From Amia ocellicauda (Eukaryota > Chordata > Actinopteri > Amiiformes > Amiidae), in the NCBI RefSeq assembly GCF_036373705.1, contig NC_089855.1, positions 3,434,501-3,498,500 of the forward strand: DNA of 64,000 bases. Direction: 5' to 3'. The position numbers and the translations under genes are program-made. Positions 20,528 through 32,499 of this stretch are shown in pieces (the first letter of the stretch is position 1; the number at the start of each line of letters is the position of its first letter). A model generated the notes under the pieces. The model was given only the letters and a program-made list of their open reading frames with translations. It made no database searches and was not told the origin of the DNA.

Positions 20528-21505
20528 TTATTCAACAGCCCTGACAGTGTTCTTGGCAGTGTGTGGCAAGGCAGACTTGAGTTCAAAGTACTTCTGAGCT
20601 GCTGCCTTGATCTTCTCATTTCTTAAGCTGTAAATTAAGGGGTTGACCACAGGGGTGAGGAAGTAGTGTAGCGCACCTATGAAAATGCGACCAATGGGGG
20701 AAATGCTGTCCACTCTCAGCCCAATATACACCACAGCCATGGAGACGTAGTACAGCACCACCACCACTATGTGGGAGGAGCACATATAGAAGGCCTTCTT
20801 CCGGTTCTCCGTGGATTTCATTTTCACCACCGATATTATGATCCTGCTGTAGGTAAACAGCACAAACAGAAAGGGCCCCCAGACACACACCATGGTGATC
20901 AACAGAGCAAAATTCACCCGGGCCGTCACATCAGCACAGGCTAGAGACATTATAGTGGGGTAGTCACAGAAACAATGTAAGACATAGTTGGAGGCACAGA
21001 ATGTCACTGAACTGGCCAGGACCACAGACACCACAGGGAGGAGGAAGCCCAGAGCCCAGACTATGGACAACATCATGAGGCACACCCTGGTGCTGATGAT
21101 AGAGTTATAATGCAGTGGCTTCACCACGGCCACGTACCGGTCATAAGCCATGGCCGCCACAAGGAAAACTTCAGTAGCACAGAAAGAAATGTAAAAGTAC
21201 ATCTGCAGGAAACAGCCAGTGAATGAGATCCTGTTGTGGCCCAGCAGCACCGCCAGCAGCTTGGGTAAGATGGTAATGGTCACCAGCACATCCAGGACAG
21301 CCAGGTTCCACAGGAAGAAGTACATGGGTGTGTGAAGCCGGGGATCCAGGGACACCAGCACCACGATCATCAGGTTCCCCAGGATGGTAGCCAGGAAGAG
21401 GAGGAGGAAGATGGGGAAGAGTGTGGTGTAGTGTTCCTGCAGGCCTGGCACCCCCACAATGATAAAATAGGAGGCTGAGGGCAGGGAGGTGTTGGGGTCA
21501 CTCAT
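20528..21505 (-). CDS. Olfactory receptor (fish type), unit A
   Basis: Complete 325-codon odorant receptor with the same layout as the B-type genes. Seen: glycosylation site at Asn5 (NTS), GN in TM1, LHTPMYFFL, MAYDRYVAVVKPLHY, loop-2 cysteines, KAFYMCSSH, and PVVNPLIYSLRN at the end of TM7. It differs from B-type mainly in TM3 (FYISFCATEVF), TM4-TM5 and the third intracellular loop (STENRKK), the regions most likely to affect ligand range. A splice acceptor (cttcacag|acc) precedes the ATG by 20 nt. Its candidate first exon is at 23879-24165. It lies outside the visible half of the segmental duplication; its partner would be left of the window. Confidence 0.95.
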   Translation of the reverse strand: MSDPNTSLPSASYFIIVGVPGLQEHYTTLFPIFLLLFLATILGNLMIVVLVSLDPRLHTPMYFFLWNLAVLDVLVTITILPKLLAVLLGHNRISFTGCFLQMYFYISFCATEVFLVAAMAYDRYVAVVKPLHYNSIISTRVCLMMLSIVWALGFLLPVVSVVLASSVTFCASNYVLHCFCDYPTIMSLACADVTARVNFALLITMVCVWGPFLFVLFTYSRIIISVVKMKSTENRKKAFYMCSSHIVVVVLYYVSMAVVYIGLRVDSISPIGRIFIGALHYFLTPVVNPLIYSLRNEKIKAAAQKYFELKSALPHTAKNTVRAVE

Positions 21506-22310
21506 TACTCAGCGCCACATAGGGTCTGTGAAGAGAGGATGGGCAGCTGGGAGGGCAGGAAGACACTGGCTTAGTTATGAAGACCTATTAGCTGGCTTCT
21601 GAGAGTCAGAGTTTTGCAACCACTAGCTTCCAGCAATTGTGCTGTGCTAACAAAATGAAAAATTCAAATTTCTTCAAACTGGATGCACAGAATTAAAAAG
21701 GTTTCCATGGATTCATCAGACTCTGGGTGAGAAAGCATTCAGGCTAAAATGCCAAAATACCAAAGTATCCCTTTAATACATTAATTAAATAAATTATAAA
21801 TATGTCAATCATTATTTTGGCAAATATATACAGAATTGCATATACCTTCCTAACTGAGAAATTTAGGCTTGTGTTACAGGACTTAAGGAGACAGTTCTGT
21901 GTTTTACGACTGGCCTGTGCTCACCAAAGTACAACAGGTAAAACATTCATGCTGGAAGACCCCCCCCAACTGTCTCCACAGAGACTAGCACAACATTGCA
22001 ATTGAAGATTTATTTTGTGAAACTCAGACATTCAAGGTACTTTATATATTCCATAGACCAGGGCAACAAACCCAAATATAAACTACATGCTGCTAACAGA
22101 AACAGAAGTGTTACCCAGCTTCTTCCTCCGTTTGATAACAAACAATAAAAGGTGACTTAAAACTAATTTAATTACATTTAAGTAATTCTAACTCAAACCA
22201 AAACATGAATAAGCCATGTTTGGTCTTAAAAGAAAGACCATTAGCTAAAACAACCATTGGACCATTTATATTTCACATACAATGCAACATTTTTGTTAAG
22301 AGAATTATTC
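21506..22310. other. OR A upstream region
   Basis: Holds the splice acceptor (21525-21560) and AT-rich intron-like DNA. Part (about 21570-21600) resembles the upstream flank of the OR at 55782-56759. No gene seen. Confidence 0.55.
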
Positions 22311-23878
22311 ACACATCCTAACTGATCCTCCTCTGACCTGGGCATCAGACCAGCCCCCCTGGAATTCCAATAAAACTCAAATGCAAACTTCACCGAGAAA
22401 GAACACCTGGCTTGTTTGGTATCAACTGTAAGGTCATGCTTTGAGGAACTTGAAAATGTAATTGATAGAACAGAAACTAGACAATATAGAGAGTTAGAAA
22501 CTCTAGGTAACATTTGAACCACTTTCACATTCCTCAAAGCCATCACACCCCCAATACACATTCTGTAGGAATCAAGGGAGAGGAATGGCAAAGACTGCTT
22601 CGATTCGAATCTATATTTTATTACCCGTAACCTGACCAATCAGAAGTTTGGAAGGAAAGAGATTAGAATCTCTTTGTCTGAAATGTATAAAAACAGAAGA
22701 TAAAACTAGCAATTTGGAGTGGCACAATTGGGAGTGGTACAATTTGGAGTGGAACAACCTGGGAGAAGAAGCCAAGGAGACGAAATCCAGGAAGACTGAA
22801 TGGAACCAGAACCAGAACTTCTCCAACAAAAACCTGAAAGCTTTGCAACTGACCTCAAGTTGAAGCAGTCTGCCAGCCCTCCCCGCTATTGACCGTCTGC
22901 ATAACTGAATCTCAGTAAACCACACAGGCCGGGGCGTCGCAAGGGGGTAAGGGAAATTGCCTAGGGCCCCGGGCTTGGGGGGGAAGACTCTGCCTCACCC
23001 CCCCCGCTCTCATGGGAGAAAGCTCCGCTGCACCCCCCTCCGCTGCACCCCACCCCACTCTCACATACCCTAGAATCACATCTGCAGGTACAGGTAGTAT
23101 ATTTCGTATACTAGTCAATAATTAGTTTCATGCTTTATTTCACTTGGAGTTTATTTGGAATTTATTTTTTAATCACATTGAGATTTTAAATGTTTTAAGT
23201 GATTTTAGACTTGGATTTTAACAAAATTTTAATCATAAGTATTAAAATTTGTGTACGTTTTTATTATTGCAATGTAAAATACTTATTTTAATAAAACCGT
23301 ACTAGTCAAGAATTAGATATATCACAATTACATAACACCTGTGTATGAAATCTAAATTGTAGGAACGGGTAGCATAATCATAATACTTGTTTGTTATTTT
23401 ACATGTTTTGTGCCTCCAGTCAAAACTCGAGTATCGGATAGATCTCCTCTCACTCTTACTTTGAATATTATCCACCCTGCTTGTCTCTTTGCAAATACAT
23501 GTTGTCTATTTACATTTTTAATAAGCCTATATCTTGTATAAAACAAAACAGCCTCCAGGTTAATTCATGCAGATCAACCTCACCGCTAATCTGAATTCGT
23601 ATTAATTAAAGTATTGTGGTAACTTGCATATCAACCCGGTCTCGTTTTCAGAGGATTTGGCCGCTGTGGGTTGTATGTTTGGGGGGTCACTAGATTATTT
23701 ATTTATAGAAAACATGAGTGTGAGATGAATTCACACCTTTAAATAAAAAAAAATTATAATAGTATATAATCCTACTTCATTAAATATCATTAAATATCAC
23801 AAAACGCAGAAGAAAAGAAACTGAAACAGAGTAATTCTGTAGTAGAATCAGGATTTTTTAAATATTGTAATAAGATGA

Positions 23879-24165
23879 AAAGATCAAACCTTCAGAAGTC
23901 AGTTCGTGTCTGTGGTCTGTGTCTCTCAGTGTGGAGTGACGTTCAGTGCCAGGTACCTGGGCTGTGTGTCTGTTGTCTTCAATCTCCAGTCACAGCTCTT
24001 CTGGACAAGACTCTTCACCGGTCGTTTTTTATGGGCGTCCTCTTGTGCTGACCCCAGAGGCTGCTGTCTGTAGTGCTGCAGTCTTTATTAACCCTCAGAG
24101 AGACACAGAGAAGAGGAGCACCAAAGGGAACAGACTCACAGGACTTACAGTGAGAAGAAAACACT
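23879..24165 (-). promoter_or_regulatory. Candidate first exon/promoter of OR A
   Basis: Block as at 1628-1935, about 2.4 kb upstream of the OR at 20528-21505. The minus strand has a full-consensus donor GTAAGT after cttctcact (near 24145). It ends where copy 2 departs from copy 1 (24167). Confidence 0.5.
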
Positions 24166-24275
24166 TTTACACTGCACAATGGAGAAACCCCCTCTTTGCC
24201 TTTTCAATGAGACATGAGAGCCTTACTGCTGCGTTTTTTTTAAAGCTTTTCACACAATAACCTGCTGCTGACGCA

Positions 24276-25591
24276 ATTCAAGGCATATAGTCAGGTATAT
24301 GATTAAACAATTATACCAAACAGGTGCTAATGATCATAAATTCAATATGTAGGCTGAAACACAATCATTAACTGAAACAGAAACAGCTGTGTAGGAGGAA
24401 TAAAACTGGGTGAGTAACAGCTTACTGTCAAAAGTCATACACCATAGCAAGACTGAGCACAGCAACAAGACACAAGGTAGTTATAATGCATCAGCAAGGT
24501 CTCTCCCAGGCAGAAATGTCAAGGCAGACAGGGGTTTCCAGATGTGCTGTCCAAGCTCTTTTGAAGAAGCACAAAGAAACGGGCAACGTTGAGGACCGTA
24601 GATGCAGGGGTTGGCCAAGGAAACTTACTTCAGCAGATGAAAGACACATCATGTTTACTTCCCTTCACAATCGGAAGATGTCCAGCAGTGCCATCAGCTC
24701 AGAATTGGCAGAAAACAGTGGTACCCTGGTACACCCATCTAATGTCCGGAGAAGTCTGGTCAGAAGTTGCCTTCATGGAAGACTTGCGGCCAAAAAGCCA
24801 TGCCTCCGATGTGGCAACAAGGCCAAACGACTCAACTATGCACGAAAACACAGGAACTGGGGTGCAGAAAAATGGCAGCAGGTGCTCTGGACTGATGAGT
24901 CAAAATTTGAAATATTTGGCAGTAGCAGAAGGCAGTTTGTTCACCGAAGGGCTGGAGAGCGGTACACGAATGAATGGTGGAGGTTTCTTGCAAGTTTGGG
25001 TCTGCATTTCTGCAAATGGAGTTGGGGATTTGGTCAGAATTAATGGTCTCCTCAATGCTGAGAAGTACAGGCAGATACTTATCCATCATGCAATACAATC
25101 AGGGAGGCATCTGATTGGCCACAAATTTATTCTGCAGCATGACAACGACCCCAAACATACAGCGACAGCCATTAAGAACTATCTTCAGTGTATAGAAGAA
25201 CAAGGAGTCCTGGAAGTGATGGTATGGCCCCCACAGAGCCCTGATCTCACCATCATCGAGTCTGTCTGGGATTACATGAAGAGGGAGAAGCAACTGAGGC
25301 TTCTTAAATCCACAGAAGAACTTTGGTTAGTTCTCCAAGATGTTTGGGCCAACCTACCTTCCGAGTTCCTTCAAAAACTGTGTGTAAGTGTACCTAGAAG
25401 AATTGCTGCCGTTTTGAAGGCAAAGGGTGGTCACACCAAATATGGATTTGATGTAGATTTTTCTTCTGTTCACTCACTTTGCATTTAATGTTAATTGATA
25501 CATTTAATCTATTAACATGTCTATTTTTGAAAGCATTCTTAATTTACAGTATTTTTTCACACCTGCCTAAAACTTTTGCACAGTACTGTAT
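24276..25591 (+). mobile_element. Tc1-like transposon, DD38E type, 5' end lost
   Basis: The right terminus (cacacctgcctaaaacttttgcacagtactgta) is present. The left counterpart is missing, so the element is truncated at about 24276. The related empty sequence at 59003-59013 reads gcaattatttctgtc, where this locus has gcaatt, the element, then gta and tttctgt, consistent with insertion at a TA. It is not in duplication copy 1. Confidence 0.85.
24486..25488 (+). pseudogene. DD38E-type Tc1 transposase, frameshifted
   Basis: Near-complete transposase in two overlapping frames. 24486-25043 gives the paired helix-turn-helix DNA-binding region (GLSQAEMSRQTGVSRCAVQ, then SSAISSELAENSG) and the first catalytic Asp (LWTDESKFEIFG). 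24589-25488 gives the rest from QVWVCISANG with QHDNDPKHT (second Asp) and SPDLTIIESVWD (Glu). I count 38 residues between second Asp and Glu, the spacing of the family called Intruder. One frameshift near 24990 separates the halves. Otherwise little decay, so the insertion is fairly young. Confidence 0.88.
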
Positions 25592-26307
25592 TTCTGTTGC
25601 ATTTTAACTTAAAAACATTGCACATTCTACAAATCTCTCCTAAGAGAAGAACAATGGACTTATTCTTACTTCATGGCTCTTATTCTATTCACTTGAATAA
25701 CTCCACCAAGAGTACATTATAAATTAAACTATCAATACAATAATTTATGCTACTGCAGATGCCATCTGAGCTGTTTCACAATGTATTGTAGATTCCTATA
25801 ATCTGGGAAACCTTTAATCATAATCTTTTAATTTATTTCTCCATTAAGTCAACCATCATTTCAGTGTTGTGGACCTCAACATTGGTCTGTTCAAGATGCT
25901 GTGTGGCTGTCTTCAAAGCCGCGCCCTCGGCCTACTGTGTCTCAACGAGAACACCAGCGTCTTCTCAATATGCACCTCTGCCACTATGGGTCAAACATCG
26001 GTTCCTTCAGGACACGATTCATAATGTGCATATCTGCCATGTGGAATAGATCGGTCGTATAAAGACACAATGTGCGGTTCGCACAACATCAGAGATCCTC
26101 CTTCTAAAAGTCATCTCCATCACATGTACAGTAGTTGACATTCACACAATCTATAGGGTTCCAGTATAGGGACAATTCCAAATAATAATAATCTTGGTTC
26201 AAATTTATCACAAATTATTTCAGTATAGCACTCAGCTGTTGTCAGCAGCATCATATCTCCTGTGTTTACTGAATCAACTTTACTTCGTAGTGTAAGTACT
26301 CTGTTTA
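25592..26307 (-). repeat. Block matching 60826-61585 in inverted orientation
   Basis: This segment and 27533-27595 beyond the Tc1 together match the reverse complement of 60826-61585. It contains no recognised gene. It replaces the different 370-bp block of copy 1 (1913-2282). Confidence 0.8.
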
Positions 26308-26309
26308 TA

Positions 26310-27530
26310 CACTCACCTAAAGGATTATTAGGAAAACCATACTAATACTGTGTTTGACCCCCTTTCGCCATCAGAACTGCCTTAATTCTACGTGGCATTG
26401 ATTCAACAAGGTGCTGAAAGCATTCTTTAGAAATGTTGGCCCATATTGATAGGATAGCATCTTGCAGTTGATGGAGATTTGTGGGATGCACATCCAGGGC
26501 ACGAAGCTCCCATTCCACCACATCCCAAAGATGCTCTATTGGGTTGAGATCTGGTGACTGTGGGGGCCAGTTTAGTACAGTGAACTCATTGTCATGTTCA
26601 AGAAACCAATTTGAAATGATTCGACCTTTGTGACATGGTGCATTATCCTGCTGGAAGTAGCCATCAGAGGATGGGTACATGGTGGTCATAAAGCGATGGA
26701 CATGGTCAGAAACAATGCTCAGGTAGGCCGTGGCATTTAAACGATGCCCAATTGGCACTAAGGGGCCTAAAGTGTGCCAAGAAAACATCCCCCACACCAT
26801 TACACCACCACCACCAGCCTGCACAGTGGTAACAAGGCATGATGGATCCATGTTCTCATTCTGTTTACGCCAAATTCTGACTCTACCATCTGAATGTCTC
26901 AACAGAAATCGAGACTCATCAGACCAGGCAACATTTTTCCAGTCTTCAACTGTCTAATAATGGTGAGCTTGTGCAAATTGTAGCCTCTTTTTCCTATTTG
27001 TAGTGGAGATGAGTGGTACCCGGTGGGGTCTTCTGCTGTTGTAGCCCATCCGCCTCAAGGTTGTACGTGTTGTGGCTTCACAAATGCTTTGCTGCATACC
27101 TCGGTTGTAACGAGTGGTTATTTCAGTCAAAGTGATTCAAGCTGATAGAAGAGCAAGTCGGCCCATTCTCCTCTGACCTCTAGCATCAACAAGGCATTTT
27201 CGCCCACAGGACTGCCGCATACTGGATGTTTTTCCCTTTTCACACCATTCTTTGTAAACCCTAGAAATGGTTGTGCGTGAAAATCCCAGTAACTGAGCAG
27301 ATTGTGAAATACTCAGACCGGCCCGTCTGGCACCAACAACCATGCCACGCTCAAAATTGCTTAAATCACCTTTCTTTCCCATTCAGACATTCAGTTTGGA
27401 GTTCAGGAGATTGTCTTGACCAGGACCACACCCGTAAATGCATTGAAGCAACTGCCATGTGATTGGTTGGTTAGATAATTGCATTAATGAGAAATTGAAC
27501 AGGTGTTCCTAATAATCCTTTAGGTGAGTG
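26310..27530 (-). mobile_element. Tc1/mariner transposon, DD36E type, copy 2
   Basis: Duplicate of 2283-3503 with the same terminal repeats and TA on both sides (26308-26309 and 27531-27532). The paralogous segment near 60880-60905 shows the site without the element (reverse strand ctgttttTAtgtagag), which proves the exact ends. Confidence 0.96.
26342..27382 (-). pseudogene. Tc1-like transposase (DD36E), broken
   Basis: N-terminal helix-turn-helix part at 27137-27382 and catalytic part at 26342-26902, with the same interruption between them as in 2315-3355. The catalytic motifs QQDNAPCH and PIEHLWD are intact. Small differences from copy 1 (for example VEWELRA for VERELRA) are post-duplication changes. 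Confidence 0.88.
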
Positions 27531-27647
27531 TATGTAGAGCTGTCAAACTTTCAAAATACTGTATCTCTTTCCTTTTCATCTAACTTAAATATCTGAGACA
27601 ATTGTCTTGAATTGTATTTTACCCATTAATGGACATTCATTCATTCT

Positions 27648-27730
27648 CTCTCTCTGTCTCTCTGTCTCTCTCTCTATCTATCTATCTATCTGTATCTATC
27701 TATCTATATCTATCTATATATCTATCTATC

Positions 27731-27759
<29 letters not shown>
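27648..27759. repeat. Microsatellite (TC)n (TCTA)n (TA)n
   Basis: Counterpart of 3619-3723, rearranged: tcta runs here are broken by tgta and tata, and the tract is longer. Confidence 0.9.
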
Positions 27760-27761
<2 letters not shown>

Positions 27762-27999
27762 GTTTTTTTCTTAGAATAAACCTTCATCTTTAATAATGGT
27801 GTCACAGCTACTGCCCAGCACTCACTCCCTGTCTAACTGCACCTCCACTTTTCGCCCTTCCTTCTGCGTCCATATACGGTCAAATTGCAAAAAATAAGTT
27901 ACCTAAATAACAAACACTAGCTGCTGTTACTACAGTACAGGTGCAATATATATCTATGTATAAATAAACAAGTAAACACACAAAAAAAGCACTACTTAG

Positions 28000-28812
28000 C
28001 TACTTAGTCACTGGTCCTCTCCCGCCTGGACTACTGCGACTCCCTCCTGGCCCGGCTTGCCTGCAACTACTACCCGCCGCTCCAGCTCACCCAGAACTCT
28101 GCGGCTCGTCTGGTATTCTCTCTGCCCAGATTCGCACACGCTACTCCACTGCTCCGCTCCCTCCACTGGCTCCTGATACCGGCACGCATTCAGTTCAAGA
28201 CACTGACCCTCACCTACCGCTGTCTCGACCACACTGCACCAAGTTACCTTCAGTCACTCGTCTCTCCATACATCCCCTCCAGACCACTGTAGTCTTCCAG
28301 TGCCAGAAGACTAACTCTGCCTCCTCTCCACTCCCCTTCCTCCAGAGCCGCTCCTTCTCATCCCTGGACCGTAAATGGTAGAACAACCTTCCCACAGAAG
28401 TCAAAACAGCAGAGTCCTTGACCTCCTTCCGGCACTTACTCAAGACACATCTTTTCAGACAGTACTTGTAATATTAGTCCTTGTTAGATAGGACTTCACA
28501 GCATTTTATCATGCTTCTTGTGTTACTAATACTTGTATTATTGATTGATTTCCTCCTTGCTCCCTTTCCCGTAGCCGTTGACTGTGACCCTACATCTTGA
28601 CAGCACTTAGCTTTACTTTCCAGGATGTATGAACTCACTCACTGTACTTGCCTGTGTAAATTGGAAGTTGTAAAATGAATTATATTTTGAATTCCTCTAT
28701 TTTATGTAAATTTGAAAATGTAATGTTTGATGCCACTTTGTATTGCACTTATGTTGTAAGTCACCCCGGATAAGGGCGTCTGCCAATAAATGAAAATAAT
28801 AATAATAATAAT
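28000..28812 (+). mobile_element. L2-like LINE 3' end (copy 2)
   Basis: Same insertion as 3965-4777, duplicated with its host segment. Few base changes, including ctgtagtcttcc for ctgcgctcctcc near 28288. Confidence 0.85.
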
Positions 28813-30107
28813 CTGATGTAGTAGATATGCCAGGAGGCTGCCGTTTTAATGATAGGTGACTCGAAAATGATCAGTATAAACTATGCGTAAAATAAAATTA
28901 TCTTGGACAGCATTGCAAGGTCTGCAAGAAAGAGATTCAAGTTTTCACTATGAGGGAGTCTGTGCTGTCGAGTCATGCCAAAGGTAAACAGCAGGGAATT
29001 TTCCATTTTTCCATTTCTAGATGTGAACGGTATCTCTAGACCTGTATTTGATGGTATGCTGACAATTACTGTGCACATAAATTTATCTGCATATCAGTGT
29101 CATGTGTGTGCGCGCACTGTACACTCTTCACACATTCGTTCTAAACACCCCCTCCCACGCCATGGAGAGTACGTTTTCTTGTTTAACTTTTCTTCATGTA
29201 TTAAGACTACAGACATTTAGTGTATAGCATTGAAATGATGAATGTAATTTAGACAAATTAAACTGATATCGATTACAATAAATGTTCTAGAATAAGAGTG
29301 TTTTTTTTCAGACCCGCACAGCAATAACCACAACCAAGTGAGAATATTAATACAAGACAGAAAGAAAGTTATAATCTATGGTGAGTTTTTTATGTTTTGA
29401 ATTGTCGCTGCAAGTGTAAAAATATTCACTAAGACTTTGCTTGTGTAATATTCTGTATTTGATATCCAGTCACTGTGGTATCAATATTTTGAAAACATCT
29501 CTACCAGTATCAAGGACACATTTACACCTGGCCAAAAGCAAAAAAGGTATTTATTTGCTTTTTCTTAAATAAGGATCTGTATACAATGTGCGTATGTGTG
29601 TGTGTGGGTTACCTAAAACAAAATGATGCTTGTGCTTTGTTTCATATGTGGGGACAGTTGGACACAGGGGGGACCTATTGTGTAACTTGAAGAATTCAGT
29701 GAACTGGTTGATTGGTTGAGTTTATACAGTCAAACCAGCACATGTCATCTGGTTCTGTCTTCGCAAAATTACAAAACCTTTTCTTGTACAAAGATCACTT
29801 TCATTTTCCATTAAAACTGGTTTTATTCTTTTACAATGGATACATAATTAAGGTTTTGTAAAACTGGTCTCACGTACAGATGTGTTAGTCCTTAAGGGCA
29901 CAGATCCTAATGGCAATCATCTCCCAACCCTTATTACTGCAGAGCCCTACAGCTCAGCTCATGGGAGTTATCAGCACCTTTTAAATTCTGCCCCACTTGC
30001 CCATTCATCCTTTGTTTGATTGTTTTTCAGTTTCCCTTCTTCTTTGTTGAGGGATTTACAGAGGTATTGGCTGGGTCACTGCTCTGGAATGGACATGAAA
30101 ATGAGTT
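28813..30107. other. Spacer and OR 3' flank (unit B copy 2)
   Basis: Counterpart of 4778-6077. The open frame 28975-29220 extends further than in copy 1 because of a small difference near 29005, but has no recognisable family. The OR 3' flank occupies about 29410-30107. Confidence 0.55.
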
Positions 30108-31085
30108 TTATTCGGCAGCTCTGACAGTGTTCTTGGCAGTGTGTGGAAAGACAAACTTGAGTCCAAAGTACCTCTGAGCTGCTGCCTTGATCTTCTCATT
30201 CCTTAAGCTGTAGATGATGGGGTTGAGCAGGGGGGTGAGGAAGTAGTACAGCCCACCTATGAAAATGCGCCCAATGGGGGAAATGCTGTCCACTCTCAGC
30301 CCTATATACACCACAGCCATGGAGACGTAGTACAGCACCACCACCACTACGTGGGAGAAGCACATGTAGAAGGCCTTCATCCGGCTCTGCATAGATTTCA
30401 TTTTCACCACCGATATTATGATCCTGCAGTAGGTAAACAGCACAAATATGAAGGGCCCCCAGACAACCAACATGGCGACAAACAGGGCGTAATTCACCCG
30501 GGCCGTCACATCAGCACAGGCTAGAGACATTACAGAGGGGTAGTCACAGAAACAATGTAAGACATGGTTGGAGGTACAGAATGGTAGTAAACTGGCCAGG
30601 ACCACAGATACCAGCGGGGAAAGGAAACCCAGTACCCAGACTGTGGCCATCATCATGAGACACACCCTGGTGCTGATGATGGTGTTGTAATGCAGTGGCT
30701 TCACCACAGCCACATACCGATCGTAAGCCATGGCTGCCACAAGGAAAACTTCAGTGGCACTGGTAGAAATTAAAACGTACATCTGCAGAAGGCAGCCTGT
30801 GAATGAAATCCTGTTGTAGCCCAGCAGCACCGCCAGCAGCTTGGGTGTGATGGTAATGGTCAGCAGCACATCCAGGACAGCCAAGTTCCACAGGAAGATG
30901 TACATGGGTGTGTGGAGCCGGGGGTCCAGGGACACCAGCACCACGATCATCAGGTTCCCCAGGATGGTGGCCAGGAAGAGGAGGAGGAAGATGAAGAAGA
31001 GTGTGGTGTAGTGCTCCTGCAGGCCTGGCAATCCCACAATGATGAAATAGGAGGCTGAGGGCAGGGAGGCGTTGGGGTCACTCAT
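30108..31085 (-). CDS. Olfactory receptor (fish type), unit B copy 2
   Basis: Complete 325-codon odorant receptor, duplicate of 6078-7055. All family motifs are kept: LHTPMY, MAYDRYVAV, loop-2 cysteines, KAFYMCFSH and NPIIYSLRN. It differs from copy 1 by three residues (M256, Y280, L287), and the seven base changes responsible or nearby fall within about 110 bases (30219-30327), whereas the rest of the gene is almost unchanged. Several of these bases match the OR at 20528-21505, which suggests gene conversion. Same splice acceptor and 20-nt leader as the other ORs. Candidate first exon at 32500-32820. Confidence 0.95.
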   Translation of the reverse strand: MSDPNASLPSASYFIIVGLPGLQEHYTTLFFIFLLLFLATILGNLMIVVLVSLDPRLHTPMYIFLWNLAVLDVLLTITITPKLLAVLLGYNRISFTGCLLQMYVLISTSATEVFLVAAMAYDRYVAVVKPLHYNTIISTRVCLMMMATVWVLGFLSPLVSVVLASLLPFCTSNHVLHCFCDYPSVMSLACADVTARVNYALFVAMLVVWGPFIFVLFTYCRIIISVVKMKSMQSRMKAFYMCFSHVVVVVLYYVSMAVVYIGLRVDSISPIGRIFIGGLYYFLTPLLNPIIYSLRNEKIKAAAQRYFGLKFVFPHTAKNTVRAAE

Positions 31086-31503
31086 GACTCAGAGCCACAC
31101 AGGGTCTATGAAGAGAAGAGGGGCAGCTGGGAGGACAGGGGGACACTGGCTCACTTATGCATTTCTCTAAATTGAAGAAGTAAACAACTAACAAGAAAAA
31201 CAGAAAACAGAAAAACTAAAAAAACAGATGTAATTATTTTGATTTCAATCTCTCTTTTCAATGGTATAATATAATGAAATCTGTACAAGTGGTCATGTAA
31301 TATATTTGATATCATATTAAATAGCACATCAATCACATGTCTTCAAATATTGCTTTTATATCTCAATGTAATTTAAGGTTCCTATGTCTATACAGTGCCC
31401 TCCAGATTCATTCATAGCTCTCAATAAATAGGAACAAAAAACACTGAAGAACTGCATTTCTTTCCCTGTGTGTCTGTGTGAACAAGGTCACTGTCTCACT
31501 GTC

Positions 31504-31893
31504 TCACTGTGCTACGGTACTGTGCCATAGTGCAACCCTGATACCCAGGGGAACAGAGTCTGATAAGAACCAGTTTTCTCCAGCAATTTGGTCTTGATAC
31601 ATCGTACAAACCCCCCTTATATTAAACATTACATATGCCTTAATTCTCCCTGGTTTAACCATATATGGGTCTTCCTGAGCAGATATAAGGCAGAAACCGA
31701 ACTTGCACTCTTCACAGGACAGACATGTGGGCCTGTTATCTCTTTCTCCTGTCTGGTCTGCATAAAAGTGCCTGTAGTTTGTAACTTCTCTAAGACTGTT
31801 CTTGAGATCGCCTCTTGAACCTCTTCCTTGCAGCTGCTTGTAATAAAAACTTTTGATTGGAGGTGCATGTCTCTCTGGATTTCTGCAACTCAT
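31504..31893 (-). other. Conserved OR-linked block with open frame, copy 2
   Basis: Counterpart of 7546-7863. One base change (tttatcc to tttctcc near 31578) removes the stop found in copy 1, so the frame runs 129 codons. No recognised domain. Coding status doubtful. Confidence 0.4.
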
Positions 31894-32499
31894 ATCAAAG
31901 AAAGTTTTATGGATCGCATTATGTGTTCTGATGAAAAAAGGCTAAGAATGTTATACTGTAATCAATAAGTAATTTAATTCCAGAAAACATGAGGGTCAGA
32001 TTTATTCATACCTATAAGTGTTCTTTAAATACAATCCAACAAAAACAAATCCACAACAACTTTCTGCTCTGCTAAAGTTCAGTGGGAGCTTCTGGAAATA
32101 TATAGAGACTTCCTGAAGGTTTCCTTTATCAAAAGTGGTTATTCAAGAATTAATACATCTGGCGAAAACTATCAATGTTTGTGAATATATCTTGTTAACA
32201 AATGTATATGTATTAGATGAAAAATATTACATTTTGAGGTTTAAAATATATGTATATATTTAAATATTTACAATATATGCTGCATATAGAAAAATACAAT
32301 TCATGAATGTGATCTAATTGATTAACAACACATAAGTTAGAAACATATTTAGAAAACATGGTATTGGTGAAAATCTGTAAAATATATAATAGGAGTGTCA
32401 TTGAATATCATCATTTAACCTCCTTAGATGAAACAGTATAAAGCAATATCAGAGTAATTCTGTGGTAGAATCTGAATTTCAAAGTAGTTTGAAAGAAGA

